From an uncultured Flavobacteriales bacterium (GTDB lineage Bacteria; Bacteroidota; Bacteroidia; Flavobacteriales_D; Sanyastnellaceae), in NCBI GenBank assembly GCA_937996585.1, contig CALKUW010000249.1:1-13992 (forward strand): 13,992 bases of DNA, in the 5' to 3' direction. Positions 1-7,846 of the stretch are shown here, piece by piece (positions within the stretch are counted from its first letter, which is position 1; every line of letters begins with the position of its first letter). The translations under genes and the position numbers were made by a program. The notes beneath the pieces are model-generated. The model made no database searches. It was not told the origin of the DNA and worked only from the letters and a program-made list of their open reading frames with translations.

Positions 1-2
1 AT

Positions 3-1208
3 ACCAGTTCGCTTGCTAGGAACATTGAGCAGGCAACGGTGCGGGGTATTCAGATTCCGCAGCAGCAGGCAGCACTTAAGGGGCAGATTGAAGCTACCCT
101 GACCACAGTTCCCGAGGACGGTCCATTGGCAAAGCTGGTCAAGGAGTGGGCTGGGCAGCAGGAGATCAAGATGCTGTATAAGGAAGATGGAACCCCGTAT
201 GCTGGCGCTGACCCGGCGGCCCCCACCTTTAGCACGGTGGTAGACGGTTTCTTGAATGACGAGTCTAACTCTGTCCAGGATCGATACCTGGTTGCTAACC
301 GCCTTGGCGCGGGCGGAGCTGGGACCCTTGCTACAGTTGAAGATAAGGCCAAATATGCGAACACTGCTAACGAGTTGTTTAATCAAATGAGTCGGCCAGA
401 GCAGATTAGCATTGAAGTCGAAACAACGGGTGAAAACATCGGTCAAGTTACAAATCGACTGGTTAAGTCCCTGGAAACGCGAGGGAAGGAGTTTGAGTAT
501 GGTGCCCAGCGCCAGGACGCGGTGGAGGCCGTCACTGGGCTTCCGCCAGCGTCTGAGCTTGCGAAGAGGCGAGAGGCTTTGAAAGAGGAGGCCCAGGACG
601 AGTTGACGGACTCCGTCAGACAGAGCCTACTGCAAAGAAATATAAAAGCACTCGATGAGGAAATAGTCCGAACGCGGCGCCTAGAGTCCTTCGTTGATGA
701 TCTAACGGATGCGGTGGTTTCGGTCTATACGGAAAATGATGGGCAGGAGGTCCTCAATGGGATTCTAGACAAGTTCGGCGCAAGCACTGGTCTAGATGGC
801 AAAACGCTTTCCGGTCAGCAGGCTTTCCTGGATGCGTGGGACCGAGCCGATGGCTTTGAACAAAAGCGGAACGCCGCCATCGCTTTTCTGGTCACTGCAT
901 ACGACGACGACGACATCGATGTAAAAGGTGCGGCGGGAAACTTTAGGCAGTTGCTAGAGACCGCAGAGGATGGTGTCGAGCAGAACTTCCCGACGACGAC
1001 TGAGTTTGTACGAGTGAGTGGCGCCGATCCTGTGCGAGGGCGTAGCATGGGTCCTAGCATTTCTGAGCGTGTGGTGTGGGATACTAAGGGCGTTCGCCGT
1101 CAACTGTCTGACTCCCTGATGCGGGCTGGAGTGCCTGTAGATGTTCCGAGCAAACTTGACAGGGAAGCTCTTAGCGCCCTGATTGCCCTGAACTCATTCA
1201 GCCGCTGA
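3..1208 (+). CDS. Virion-like protein of unknown function, 5'-truncated by window edge
   Basis: The frame is open from base 3, so the gene almost certainly begins upstream. The first in-window start-like codon, GTG at 39, is probably internal. About 401 residues are visible. The protein is hydrophilic and mostly helical. A charged Glu/Lys/Arg-rich stretch about halfway through (codons near 580-700) looks like a coiled coil, and an acidic Asp run is encoded near 901-915. I see no signal peptide, membrane segment or catalytic motif. It ends in tandem in-frame stops, TGA TAA (1206-1211), followed directly by the ATG of the next gene in the same frame. The neighbouring giant virion-like gene suggests a structural or internal virion role, which is inference from position only. 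Base composition is more AT-rich than in the genes to its right. I do not recognise a named family. Confidence 0.75.
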   Translation, partial: TSSLARNIEQATVRGIQIPQQQAALKGQIEATLTTVPEDGPLAKLVKEWAGQQEIKMLYKEDGTPYAGADPAAPTFSTVVDGFLNDESNSVQDRYLVANRLGAGGAGTLATVEDKAKYANTANELFNQMSRPEQISIEVETTGENIGQVTNRLVKSLETRGKEFEYGAQRQDAVEAVTGLPPASELAKRREALKEEAQDELTDSVRQSLLQRNIKALDEEIVRTRRLESFVDDLTDAVVSVYTENDGQEVLNGILDKFGASTGLDGKTLSGQQAFLDAWDRADGFEQKRNAAIAFLVTAYDDDDIDVKGAAGNFRQLLETAEDGVEQNFPTTTEFVRVSGADPVRGRSMGPSISERVVWDTKGVRRQLSDSLMRAGVPVDVPSKLDREALSALIALNSFSR

Positions 1209-1211
1209 TAA

Positions 1212-4200
1212 ATGTCTGCCTTCTCCTCCGTCCTGACCGGCTTCGAGCGGTTCTGGAATAGCAGTTTCGGTCTGCCCCAGCAGCTCATTTTCCGTGCCCT
1301 CCGCGTTGCACAGGGGGATGCGTCGTTCTTTAGTGAAAAGGGATTTCTTGACAAGGCGCTGATTCCGATTCTGGGCGGCTTCGACGCAGAGCGCCAGGAT
1401 GTTCACGCAAAGGAGATGGTCCAGCGGGTGAACAGCATCACCGGACTCGATCTTGACGAGGACCACTTCGCTGCCCAACTGGGCGTCGGGATTGCCACGG
1501 ACCCCCTGAGCTTCCTTACCTCTGGACTGACGGCTGGTGCTAAGTCCACTGGGGCGCTGCTCAAGGGCGTTCGAACTCAGGCAGTCAAAGGGGCTTCCAA
1601 GCTCACCAAGGAGGAAGATATCCTGGCACTGGGCAGGGAAAAACTCGCGGCTACTCTAGACGAGGCGCTGGACGGACCGGAACTCCTAGGAAAAGATCGT
1701 CGTAAGGTCCAGGCGGCCCGCGCAGCCCTCGACGACATTGAGGGCGACGACCTTGTTAAAGCCGCGCAACAGGCGGGCAAACGCGAGCAGCTTATCGCTG
1801 CCCCGATTGTGGGCGCGTGGGTTGGTCCGAAGATTCGGGTGAGCAACGAGTACGAGTCGTGGTTCCAACTACTCCGCGACAAGGGTGGGGCCAACAAGGC
1901 GGCTGCGTGGCTTACCTCTGGCCCGCTCCAGGGCATCCCCGGCATTCGACACGCGACCGGCGCACTGGCCGGATTTGCGGCTGGTCTTCGGGACGCCGGG
2001 ATGGCCCCGAGAGTTCTACAGATGGCCGCTGCTCCAGATTTGACGCAGGAGTCGTTGGCCGTTGTTCAGCGAACCCAGCCGCTCGCCAAACAGCTTCTGG
2101 ACAGTGACTCAAAGTGGAAGCGAATCCTCGCCGCCGCAGCCAAGGGTCGGGAGCAGTCCTTCATCAAGCAAGTGATGGGCACCGAGGATGCCTCGCTCAA
2201 AGATGCGCTTGAACTCCTGGGCGTGGGTTCGATGTCCGAGGTCACGGAGGATACGCTCCAGCGGTTCCTGATTGAGCATGACGGTGCCGTCGAGGGAGTG
2301 CGTCAGGCTTCAGATCGTGTCGCCTTTACGGAACAAGCTGCCAAGAGCCTTGAGACTCGGAAGCTCGCGTCTGCCGAGGCGGGCTACAAGGCGGGCCGAG
2401 GACTCAAGCTAGGACTCCGCAAGATGTTCGTGTCCGACGCTCCGGGCACTAAAGAGTTCGATGAGGCTGTTCGGTCTATCCGGGACCGCCATGCGACAGA
2501 CACCCAGCAAATCGCAAAGCTGTCGGTTGACCTGATGGAAAACCTTGCGCGGGACGCCGAGAAGTTGGGCATCCCGTTTGAGGAGATGGATGAGATTCAG
2601 TCCCTGCTCCTCCAAACTGTTCCGCTGCAAGACGAGATTGATGCCGCGATTAAGTCCGGCGGCGTGGATAGGTTTACTAGCCTCGCCGACCGCATCGATT
2701 CTGCGGTAGGCATTATGGTGTCTCGCCTTGAGCCGAGAGTGGGCCAGGGCAACGAAGCCATCGACCAGCTCTACAACCAGGTGGTCGAGTCGTTTGGAGC
2801 CGGGGGTACGAGCGGTCGAGTCCGCCTGAACTTCGGCGATGTCCCGGCGAAAACTTTCCGCGTTGAGGATGCCGCCCCTCCGACCGGGCCGAAGGTTAAC
2901 CGCCACATCGATTCGGAGTCCGGCCACTACCTCGGCCACATGACGGATCGCCAGTTGCGTAGGCGACAGAGCAAGCTGGCCCGCACGGGTACGCGCAAGA
3001 TGGAGGGCGAGGAGCTGAAGCGTGCGGTTAACAGAAGCCCGGAGTTGAAGGAGGCCGCGAAGGCGCTTGAAGTTACTCCCGAGGAGATGGCCCAGCTCGC
3101 CCGTCGTCGAGGCGGAACCAAAGGCTTCCCCCGACTTGAGCGCCTTGAGCTGGATGAGATGGAGCGCAACATCGTTGGGGCTGCGGCGAACGGCGTGTAT
3201 CGTTCGCTGAAGTTTAAGGACAAAGCTGCCCTAGTCACTCGCCTCCTCAAGGGGGGCAAGGTGCGTAAGGATTTGGCCGATGCTGCCCGCGAACTGAGGC
3301 CACTAATCAAGCTGCTCCGAAGCAAGGGCTTCAAGGATGTCGATGATGTCATGGACCTTCTGACCCTGGCTCGTGGTAAGCGCATCAAGCGACTCGCGCC
3401 CGGTGTCCAACTGAACGAGCTGGCCCGACCCCTCCTGAACCTCGCCAACAAGACCGTCCGCCAGCTCGACCAGCCCATCTTCGACCGGAAGCTGCTGTCG
3501 AAAGCCGAACAGGCCGACTACGACGGGGTGCGAAACCTCATGGGCCTCCGCAAGCAGGATGTTCGTCCGGTTGCTCGCGTTCGCCCCAAGAAGCAGCGCA
3601 TCGTCGAGGAGGCTGGACCTCGACCACTGACGGAAGTGGATGTCGTGGAAGGGGAGTGGACCCCGGCGCTGGAGTCTATCGGGCGCATCAAGGGACTCGC
3701 GGCTGAGTTGCGACGTCTTGAGCGCACCGGCGTCGAGAGTCCGGCCCTGATGGCCGAGCTGGGATCGGAGACGGTTCGCCTCTCCTCCCTGTTCGTCGAA
3801 CCCATCGTGGAATCCCTGCGAGAAGTGGGAGCTGCGGGATTCTTCGACTCGGCTCAGAAGATGCGCCAGGGAATCCTCGACTCTGCGGTTCGTACCGGCA
3901 CCCTGGGAGACAGCGCCCCGCTCGCCTACCTGGGACACTTCTACAGTCAAAGCACTGCGAAGGCGTTGGATGACCTCCTTGGCAAGCACGATGCCGAGTC
4001 GGTACTTTCCAAAGCTCTGCCGCACCTTAGCTCGTCTTTCCGTCGTAGCTCAGACGGCATGACGATTCAGGAACTGAACATCGTTATTGAGGAGGCGGCC
4101 AGGGCGGGCAACACGGAGCTTCACACCGCCCTCCTGGACTTCGCAAAGGCAAACGATATCCCGGTCGGCAAAATCGAGGAGTCCGCTGCGGCTGCGATGA

Positions 4201-6119
4201 TTATGCGTCTGAGTCAGGCCAACCAGGCCGAGACGATTGTGGAAACCGTTGGCGGTATGTTCGATGCAGCCGCCGCTACGGGTGCTGCGGTCGCTGGCAA
4301 GGTGGTCGGGGTTGTGGACGATGCCGGGTCTACCAAGACTCTCCTGCCGGACGGTAGGGTAAGCGAGGCGGCGCTAGATGAAACCGGCGGCGTTGTAGAT
4401 GTGGGCGTGGAGCGGACGAAGGAGCGCGGCTTCTCTGCCCTAATCATCGAGGACCACACGGGAGCGCAGCGCGTTATCCCGATGTCCCAACTTGACGCCA
4501 AGTTTAAGGGGCTAAAGCTGGGCAAATACTCGTCGCTTGAGGGCGGCAAGGATGTCAACAAGGCGTTCAACAACTTCTCCTCCAGGGGGTCTGACGCAAT
4601 CCCCGGATCTGGCTTCGGGTCGGGCAACCGGGCCGAGGAACTTCTGGATGAGTTTGTCGTAATCGGCGACTCTGCTGCGGTAGATGGTATGGCGAACGCT
4701 TACGCCAAGCAGTACCAAGCTGCGCCAGCCGTTATCGCCGCGTTCGACCCTGCGATTAACCTGGTCAAGCGGTTCCAGACCACCTTCCGCCTGAACTTCC
4801 ACATCGCAAACCTGGCGGGTGTTCTCCCGATGGCGATGACTGCGGGCGCCCGTCCTAAGTCTATCCTCCTGGGCGTGGCGGACTACTTCCGATTCGTCGG
4901 TGCAGACAACGCCGCGCTTGTCAAGGAATACTCGCGATACCACGACATCATGAGCGAGCCGAGTCGCTCTGGCTTCGTATCTAACACGCTTAACCCTGCA
5001 CAGGATGTTGTCGGAACCATCCGAGGCACGGGCAAGAGCGGTTTGCGTTCGACCGAGGAAGTTGCAGAGGCTGTCGGCAAGGAGGCCGAGTCTCTCATGT
5101 TCCAGTCCCGCACTGGCGAGGTTTACGACATCGGCGAAATCATGGATGCGCTGATTGATAACGCCGTGCTGACGGGCTTTATCGCGGACGATCTTCGCGG
5201 AGTTTCCAGCACTCCCGAGCGCCTCCGCAAGATGCTTGCCAGCCTCCACAAGGGCAAGAGTCCTGAGGGAGTGTTGGATCGAGCCTCCGCTGCGCTGGGA
5301 GTTGAGGGTTCGGAGAACGCAGCCCGCCTGACCACCTTCTTCTCCCTGCTCCACTCGGGCCAGGGGATTAAAGAGGCGGCAACTAACACGGTGGCCGCGA
5401 TGGTGCCGTACCACCAGTTGACCCGACTTGAGCGCGAGTGGGCCAAGCGCCTGTTCACCTACTACAGCTTCCCGCGCCACTACCTCCCACAGGCAGGGAA
5501 ATACTTTGCCACCCGACCGGATATCGCCGCCCGCTATGCACACACTATCAACGCGGAAGGTGGTGTGGTTGAGCGGGACGGGCGTCTGCTTGTAAACACG
5601 GACATCGGCACCATCAACCTCTCCCGCCTGGACCCGAACCTTGAAGCCCTCCAGTCGCTTAAGGCTATCGGTGAGGTCTTCACTGATGTGGGCGCAGTGT
5701 TCAGCGAGGAAGCGCAGTCAATCAAGCGCCAGCGGGAGGCGGTAGGCCGCGACACCCCGTTCCCTGTTGAGCCGGGATCTCCCGCTGAGATTGCGGCACA
5801 GCTCGCGCAGTTCAACTTCGGGGATGCGCTGACTGAGGCGGGCGAGGCGTTCTGGTTCACCCGCTACTTCCTGGCCGAGGATGATCCCCTGGGCGAGACG
5901 GGTCCGCTGACCCAACTGTTCGAATCGGTTGTCCTTCCGGTGAAGGTAAACCGCCCCGAACACAATCGTCGCGTTGCAGTCGCACGCTACAACACGCTTA
6001 AACGAACCCTGCAAAAGAAGTTGCAGTTGTCTGGCAACGACCCTCAGAAGCTGCGCGACTACCAAGCCGAGCTGCAACGAGTCGAAGCCGCCCTAGTTGC
6101 CCAACTTGAGGGCAAGTGA
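1212..6119 (+). CDS. Giant virion-associated protein (1635 aa), likely internal/ejection or structural
   Basis: This very long, mainly helical, charge-rich protein starts at ATG 1212, three bases after the upstream stop. Three stretches resemble motifs I know from giant uncharacterised phage proteins. One is an N-terminal GIATDPLSFLTSGLT stretch near residues 93-107. The second is an FRLNFHIANLAG stretch near residues 1190-1205. The third is LTRLEREWAKRLFTYYSFP plus RHYLPQ near 1400-1427, recalling a pattern of 'lT.fEr...rr..PFY.w.R...P'. No protease, lysozyme or polymerase motif is evident. Residues roughly 1005-1120 look different, with Gly/Ala-rich and beta-prone sequence, and may form a separate domain. 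Position before lysis-like genes and next to another virion-like gene supports a late structural role. Delivery into the host during infection is inference from size, helicity and context. The stop overlaps the next ATG (TGATG). Confidence 0.8.
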   Translation: MSAFSSVLTGFERFWNSSFGLPQQLIFRALRVAQGDASFFSEKGFLDKALIPILGGFDAERQDVHAKEMVQRVNSITGLDLDEDHFAAQLGVGIATDPLSFLTSGLTAGAKSTGALLKGVRTQAVKGASKLTKEEDILALGREKLAATLDEALDGPELLGKDRRKVQAARAALDDIEGDDLVKAAQQAGKREQLIAAPIVGAWVGPKIRVSNEYESWFQLLRDKGGANKAAAWLTSGPLQGIPGIRHATGALAGFAAGLRDAGMAPRVLQMAAAPDLTQESLAVVQRTQPLAKQLLDSDSKWKRILAAAAKGREQSFIKQVMGTEDASLKDALELLGVGSMSEVTEDTLQRFLIEHDGAVEGVRQASDRVAFTEQAAKSLETRKLASAEAGYKAGRGLKLGLRKMFVSDAPGTKEFDEAVRSIRDRHATDTQQIAKLSVDLMENLARDAEKLGIPFEEMDEIQSLLLQTVPLQDEIDAAIKSGGVDRFTSLADRIDSAVGIMVSRLEPRVGQGNEAIDQLYNQVVESFGAGGTSGRVRLNFGDVPAKTFRVEDAAPPTGPKVNRHIDSESGHYLGHMTDRQLRRRQSKLARTGTRKMEGEELKRAVNRSPELKEAAKALEVTPEEMAQLARRRGGTKGFPRLERLELDEMERNIVGAAANGVYRSLKFKDKAALVTRLLKGGKVRKDLADAARELRPLIKLLRSKGFKDVDDVMDLLTLARGKRIKRLAPGVQLNELARPLLNLANKTVRQLDQPIFDRKLLSKAEQADYDGVRNLMGLRKQDVRPVARVRPKKQRIVEEAGPRPLTEVDVVEGEWTPALESIGRIKGLAAELRRLERTGVESPALMAELGSETVRLSSLFVEPIVESLREVGAAGFFDSAQKMRQGILDSAVRTGTLGDSAPLAYLGHFYSQSTAKALDDLLGKHDAESVLSKALPHLSSSFRRSSDGMTIQELNIVIEEAARAGNTELHTALLDFAKANDIPVGKIEESAAAAMIMRLSQANQAETIVETVGGMFDAAAATGAAVAGKVVGVVDDAGSTKTLLPDGRVSEAALDETGGVVDVGVERTKERGFSALIIEDHTGAQRVIPMSQLDAKFKGLKLGKYSSLEGGKDVNKAFNNFSSRGSDAIPGSGFGSGNRAEELLDEFVVIGDSAAVDGMANAYAKQYQAAPAVIAAFDPAINLVKRFQTTFRLNFHIANLAGVLPMAMTAGARPKSILLGVADYFRFVGADNAALVKEYSRYHDIMSEPSRSGFVSNTLNPAQDVVGTIRGTGKSGLRSTEEVAEAVGKEAESLMFQSRTGEVYDIGEIMDALIDNAVLTGFIADDLRGVSSTPERLRKMLASLHKGKSPEGVLDRASAALGVEGSENAARLTTFFSLLHSGQGIKEAATNTVAAMVPYHQLTRLEREWAKRLFTYYSFPRHYLPQAGKYFATRPDIAARYAHTINAEGGVVERDGRLLVNTDIGTINLSRLDPNLEALQSLKAIGEVFTDVGAVFSEEAQSIKRQREAVGRDTPFPVEPGSPAEIAAQLAQFNFGDALTEAGEAFWFTRYFLAEDDPLGETGPLTQLFESVVLPVKVNRPEHNRRVAVARYNTLKRTLQKKLQLSGNDPQKLRDYQAELQRVEAALVAQLEGK

Positions 6120-6304
6120 TGACCAACCCCGACCTCCCCCAGCGACACGCCCCGAACATCACCGACATCCTGGTGTGGGCGTTGCTCGGAATCATCTCCT
6201 GGAATGTCGCCACCGCCGTCTCCGAACTGCGGGCACTCCGGGAAGACTACACTAACCACATCATCGAGTCGCACAGCCGGCTGTCCATCCTTGAATCGCA
6301 GTAG
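6119..6304 (+). CDS. Small single-TM protein with C-terminal coiled coil (candidate holin or inner-membrane spanin)
   Basis: The 61-residue product starts at ATG 6119, which shares its A with the TGA of the giant gene (TGATG). A GTG three bases earlier is possible but less likely. A GAGGG sequence about 6 nt upstream can act as a ribosome-binding site. Residues 14-34 (ITDILVWALLGIISWNVATAV) form one clear membrane segment. The C-terminal 27 residues are charged and helical, with hydrophobics at 37, 40, 44, 48, 55 and 58 fitting a short coiled coil. TM first and coiled coil after is the layout of inner-membrane spanins, though it is shorter than most. A small holin or a virion membrane protein are alternatives. 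The overlap with the next lipoprotein-like gene supports a lysis role by context. Confidence 0.65.
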   Translation: MTNPDLPQRHAPNITDILVWALLGIISWNVATAVSELRALREDYTNHIIESHSRLSILESQ

Positions 6305-6599
6305 TCTTGCCGTCCTGTTGCTGCTCACTCCCTCCTGTGGGATGTTCAGCCCGGACCCTTACCAGCCCCCAGCGACTGGCCCGCGCCTCTCGACTCCGGG
6401 GGCATCCGACCCTCTAACCTCGACCGCCGCGAACTGGACCGCGCTCCTGAGCCAGTGGTGGTGGATGAGCCTGTTGCTTCTCGTTTTCCTGCCCCAAGTT
6501 CGGGAGCCAGTAGCCGCCTTCTGGTCATCAGTGTTTTCTGCTTTGTCGGTGCCCTTCTTGTGGGTGCGCTCTTGGTGGGACCAGAAGACAAATAAGTAA
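6291..6599 (+). CDS. Putative lipoprotein with C-terminal TM segment (u-spanin-like or o-spanin-like lysis candidate)
   Basis: The frame is open from an ATG at 6204, but that start would bury a signal-like sequence. I prefer TTG 6291, giving 102 residues that begin MNRSSLAVLLLLTPSC. This has a basic n-region, a hydrophobic core and a Cys at 16, like a lipoprotein signal. Pro at -2 of the lipobox is atypical and fails the strict lipobox pattern, so lipidation is uncertain. A Pro-rich stretch (residues 20-41) follows, then a hydrophobic segment at 52-68 preceded by three Trp, and a second hydrophobic stretch at 75-92. Lipobox, linker and C-terminal TM is the layout of unimolecular spanins such as T1 gp11, but the linker here is short. 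It overlaps the preceding gene by 14 nt, and its TAA shares an A with the next ATG. I saw no good Shine-Dalgarno for the TTG. Confidence 0.5.
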   Translation: MNRSSLAVLLLLTPSCGMFSPDPYQPPATGPRLSTPGASDPLTSTAANWTALLSQWWWMSLLLLVFLPQVREPVAAFWSSVFSALSVPFLWVRSWWDQKTNK

Positions 6600-7315
6600 T
6601 GCTCAGTCTAGTCATTCCCGATGTCCACGCGCCCTTCCACTGCAAACGCTCCTGGAAGTACCTCCTGCGCCTACTGGACGACACCGCCCCCGAGGAAATC
6701 GTCATCCTCGGGGACTTCTTTGACCTCCACGCGCTGACCACGCACCGCCAGGACCCGCGCTGGCAGGACAACCTGGAGCGAGAACTGAACAGCGGCGCAA
6801 AGCTGCTCGCCCAGCTCCGGGACCACGCGAAGGATGCCCGGATCCGCTACATCCAGGGCAACCACGAGGACCGCTGGAACCGCTACGTCAGCGGGCGCAT
6901 CCCGGCGATGCGACTCATCGGCGTGGATCTTCCGCGCTATGTTGACCTCGCCTCCCTGGACATCCAGTGGATTGAGGACGCCCGCAAGACTGCGGTGCGA
7001 GTCCCCTGCGGTCAGGGCAAGAAGGTCCGCTGCTTCCACGGCCACGAGGTCAAGGGGCGGCTCCGACTGGCCGAGCGCCTCGCCGAGCAGACGGGGGAGA
7101 ACATCCACATCGGCCACACGCACAAGCTCGCCGGTCCCATCGCCGTCAAGGTTGGGGGCAAGGAGCTGTTCGCGGTCGAGGGCGGTCATCTCGCCAACGA
7201 TAAGCACGGCGTGTTCGACTACGCTGGACTGGCCCCGAACTGGCGGAAGGCGCTGGCCCTGTACGACAGCAACCGGAAAGACACCCCGTATCCATATCTG
7301 GTCTGGCCCCGTTGA
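6599..7315 (+). CDS. Calcineurin-like metallophosphoesterase
   Basis: The 238-residue protein carries the full metal-ligand series of the calcineurin-like phosphoesterase fold: D8 and H10 in PDVHAPF, D39 and D42 in GDFFD, N88 and H89 in GNHEDR, H147 and H149 in FHGHE, and H173 and H175 in GHTH. It should therefore be an active two-metal hydrolase for phosphoester substrates. The substrate (nucleotide, nucleic acid end or phosphoprotein) cannot be read from sequence. Length is normal for a single-domain member, with no signal peptide or TM, so it is cytoplasmic. ATG 6599 overlaps the preceding TAA by one base (TAATG). Its stop codon lies inside the -35 box of the next gene's promoter. Such enzymes are common in phages, and a role in nucleotide or DNA metabolism is inference. 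Confidence 0.88.
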   Translation: MLSLVIPDVHAPFHCKRSWKYLLRLLDDTAPEEIVILGDFFDLHALTTHRQDPRWQDNLERELNSGAKLLAQLRDHAKDARIRYIQGNHEDRWNRYVSGRIPAMRLIGVDLPRYVDLASLDIQWIEDARKTAVRVPCGQGKKVRCFHGHEVKGRLRLAERLAEQTGENIHIGHTHKLAGPIAVKVGGKELFAVEGGHLANDKHGVFDYAGLAPNWRKALALYDSNRKDTPYPYLVWPR

Positions 7316-7339
7316 CTTACGGCCAGTGGGCACTATAAT
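7312..7339 (+). promoter_or_regulatory. Sigma70-type promoter for the RuvC-like gene, predicted leaderless
   Basis: TTGACT at 7312-7317 (5 of 6 to consensus), a 16-bp spacer and a perfect TATAAT at 7334-7339 are seen directly. Transcription starting about 7 nt after the -10 box would begin at or next to the A of the ATG at 7346, so the message would have essentially no leader. The -35 box overlaps the stop of the phosphoesterase gene. The 14-mer GGGCACTATAATGC (7328-7341) recurs exactly in the opposite-strand promoter at 13755-13768. Confidence 0.8.
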
Positions 7340-7345
7340 GCACCC

Positions 7346-7846
7346 ATGCCCCGAGTCCTAGCATTCGACCCAGGCTACCGGAACCTCGGAATCGCGGTCG
7401 CTGAACCGGGGCGTCTCATCCACGCCGAGACGCTCCTGGTCGGCTCCCCCAAGGCTCCGCTCAAGTGGGGCGCACGGATTCTCGACCACCTGGACGAGCT
7501 GCGGATTCAGTACGGACCCTTCGATGCGGTGGTGTTTGAGACGCCCCCGATGATCCCGAAGAACGTCAAGACCTCGGCGCTCCTCTGGCACGTGATGGGG
7601 GCCGTCACCGCCTGGTCGGCGTCGAACGGATACCCGGTGTGGGACATCATGCCGCAGAAACTCAAGCGCCACTGCTGTCGGGTCCTCGGGATGCCGTGGA
7701 ACCCCAAGTCTCAGCCCTCCAAGACGGTCGTAAAGCAAGCCGTCCTCGCCGCCTACCACACTGATGAGTCTTCCCGCCCTCGTGACGACCACGCCGACGA
7801 CGCAGCTCTCGCAGCGGACGCCTGGTTCGCTAAAAACGCTGGATGA
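7346..7846 (+). CDS. RuvC-like Holliday junction resolvase
   Basis: The 166-residue protein has the RNase H-fold resolvase signature. It shows D8 in LAFDPGYRNLGIA, E65 in VVFETPP, a PQKLK motif at 103-107 matching the family's P-x-x-x-K segment, and a C-terminal acidic cluster DDHADDA (D148, D151, D152). These match the four carboxylates of RuvC (Asp7, Glu66, Asp138, Asp141 in E. coli), so it should cut four-way junctions. In phages this resolves recombination or replication intermediates before packaging. Length is close to bacterial RuvC. ATG 7346 sits 7 nt after a perfect -10 box, implying leaderless translation, and no Shine-Dalgarno is present. The downstream gene frame overlaps its 3' end. 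It is the only replication/recombination gene found on the plus strand here. Confidence 0.88.
   Translation: MPRVLAFDPGYRNLGIAVAEPGRLIHAETLLVGSPKAPLKWGARILDHLDELRIQYGPFDAVVFETPPMIPKNVKTSALLWHVMGAVTAWSASNGYPVWDIMPQKLKRHCCRVLGMPWNPKSQPSKTVVKQAVLAAYHTDESSRPRDDHADDAALAADAWFAKNAG

Noticed and set aside
1155..1160. TTGACA sequences in the left genes (for example near 1155 and 1349)
   Set aside because: No TATAAT-like box occurs at proper spacing downstream, so these are coding sequence.
4512..5543. Minus-strand 343-codon frame inside the giant gene
   Set aside because: It overlaps the conserved-looking blocks of the plus-strand protein and shows no motif or start signal.
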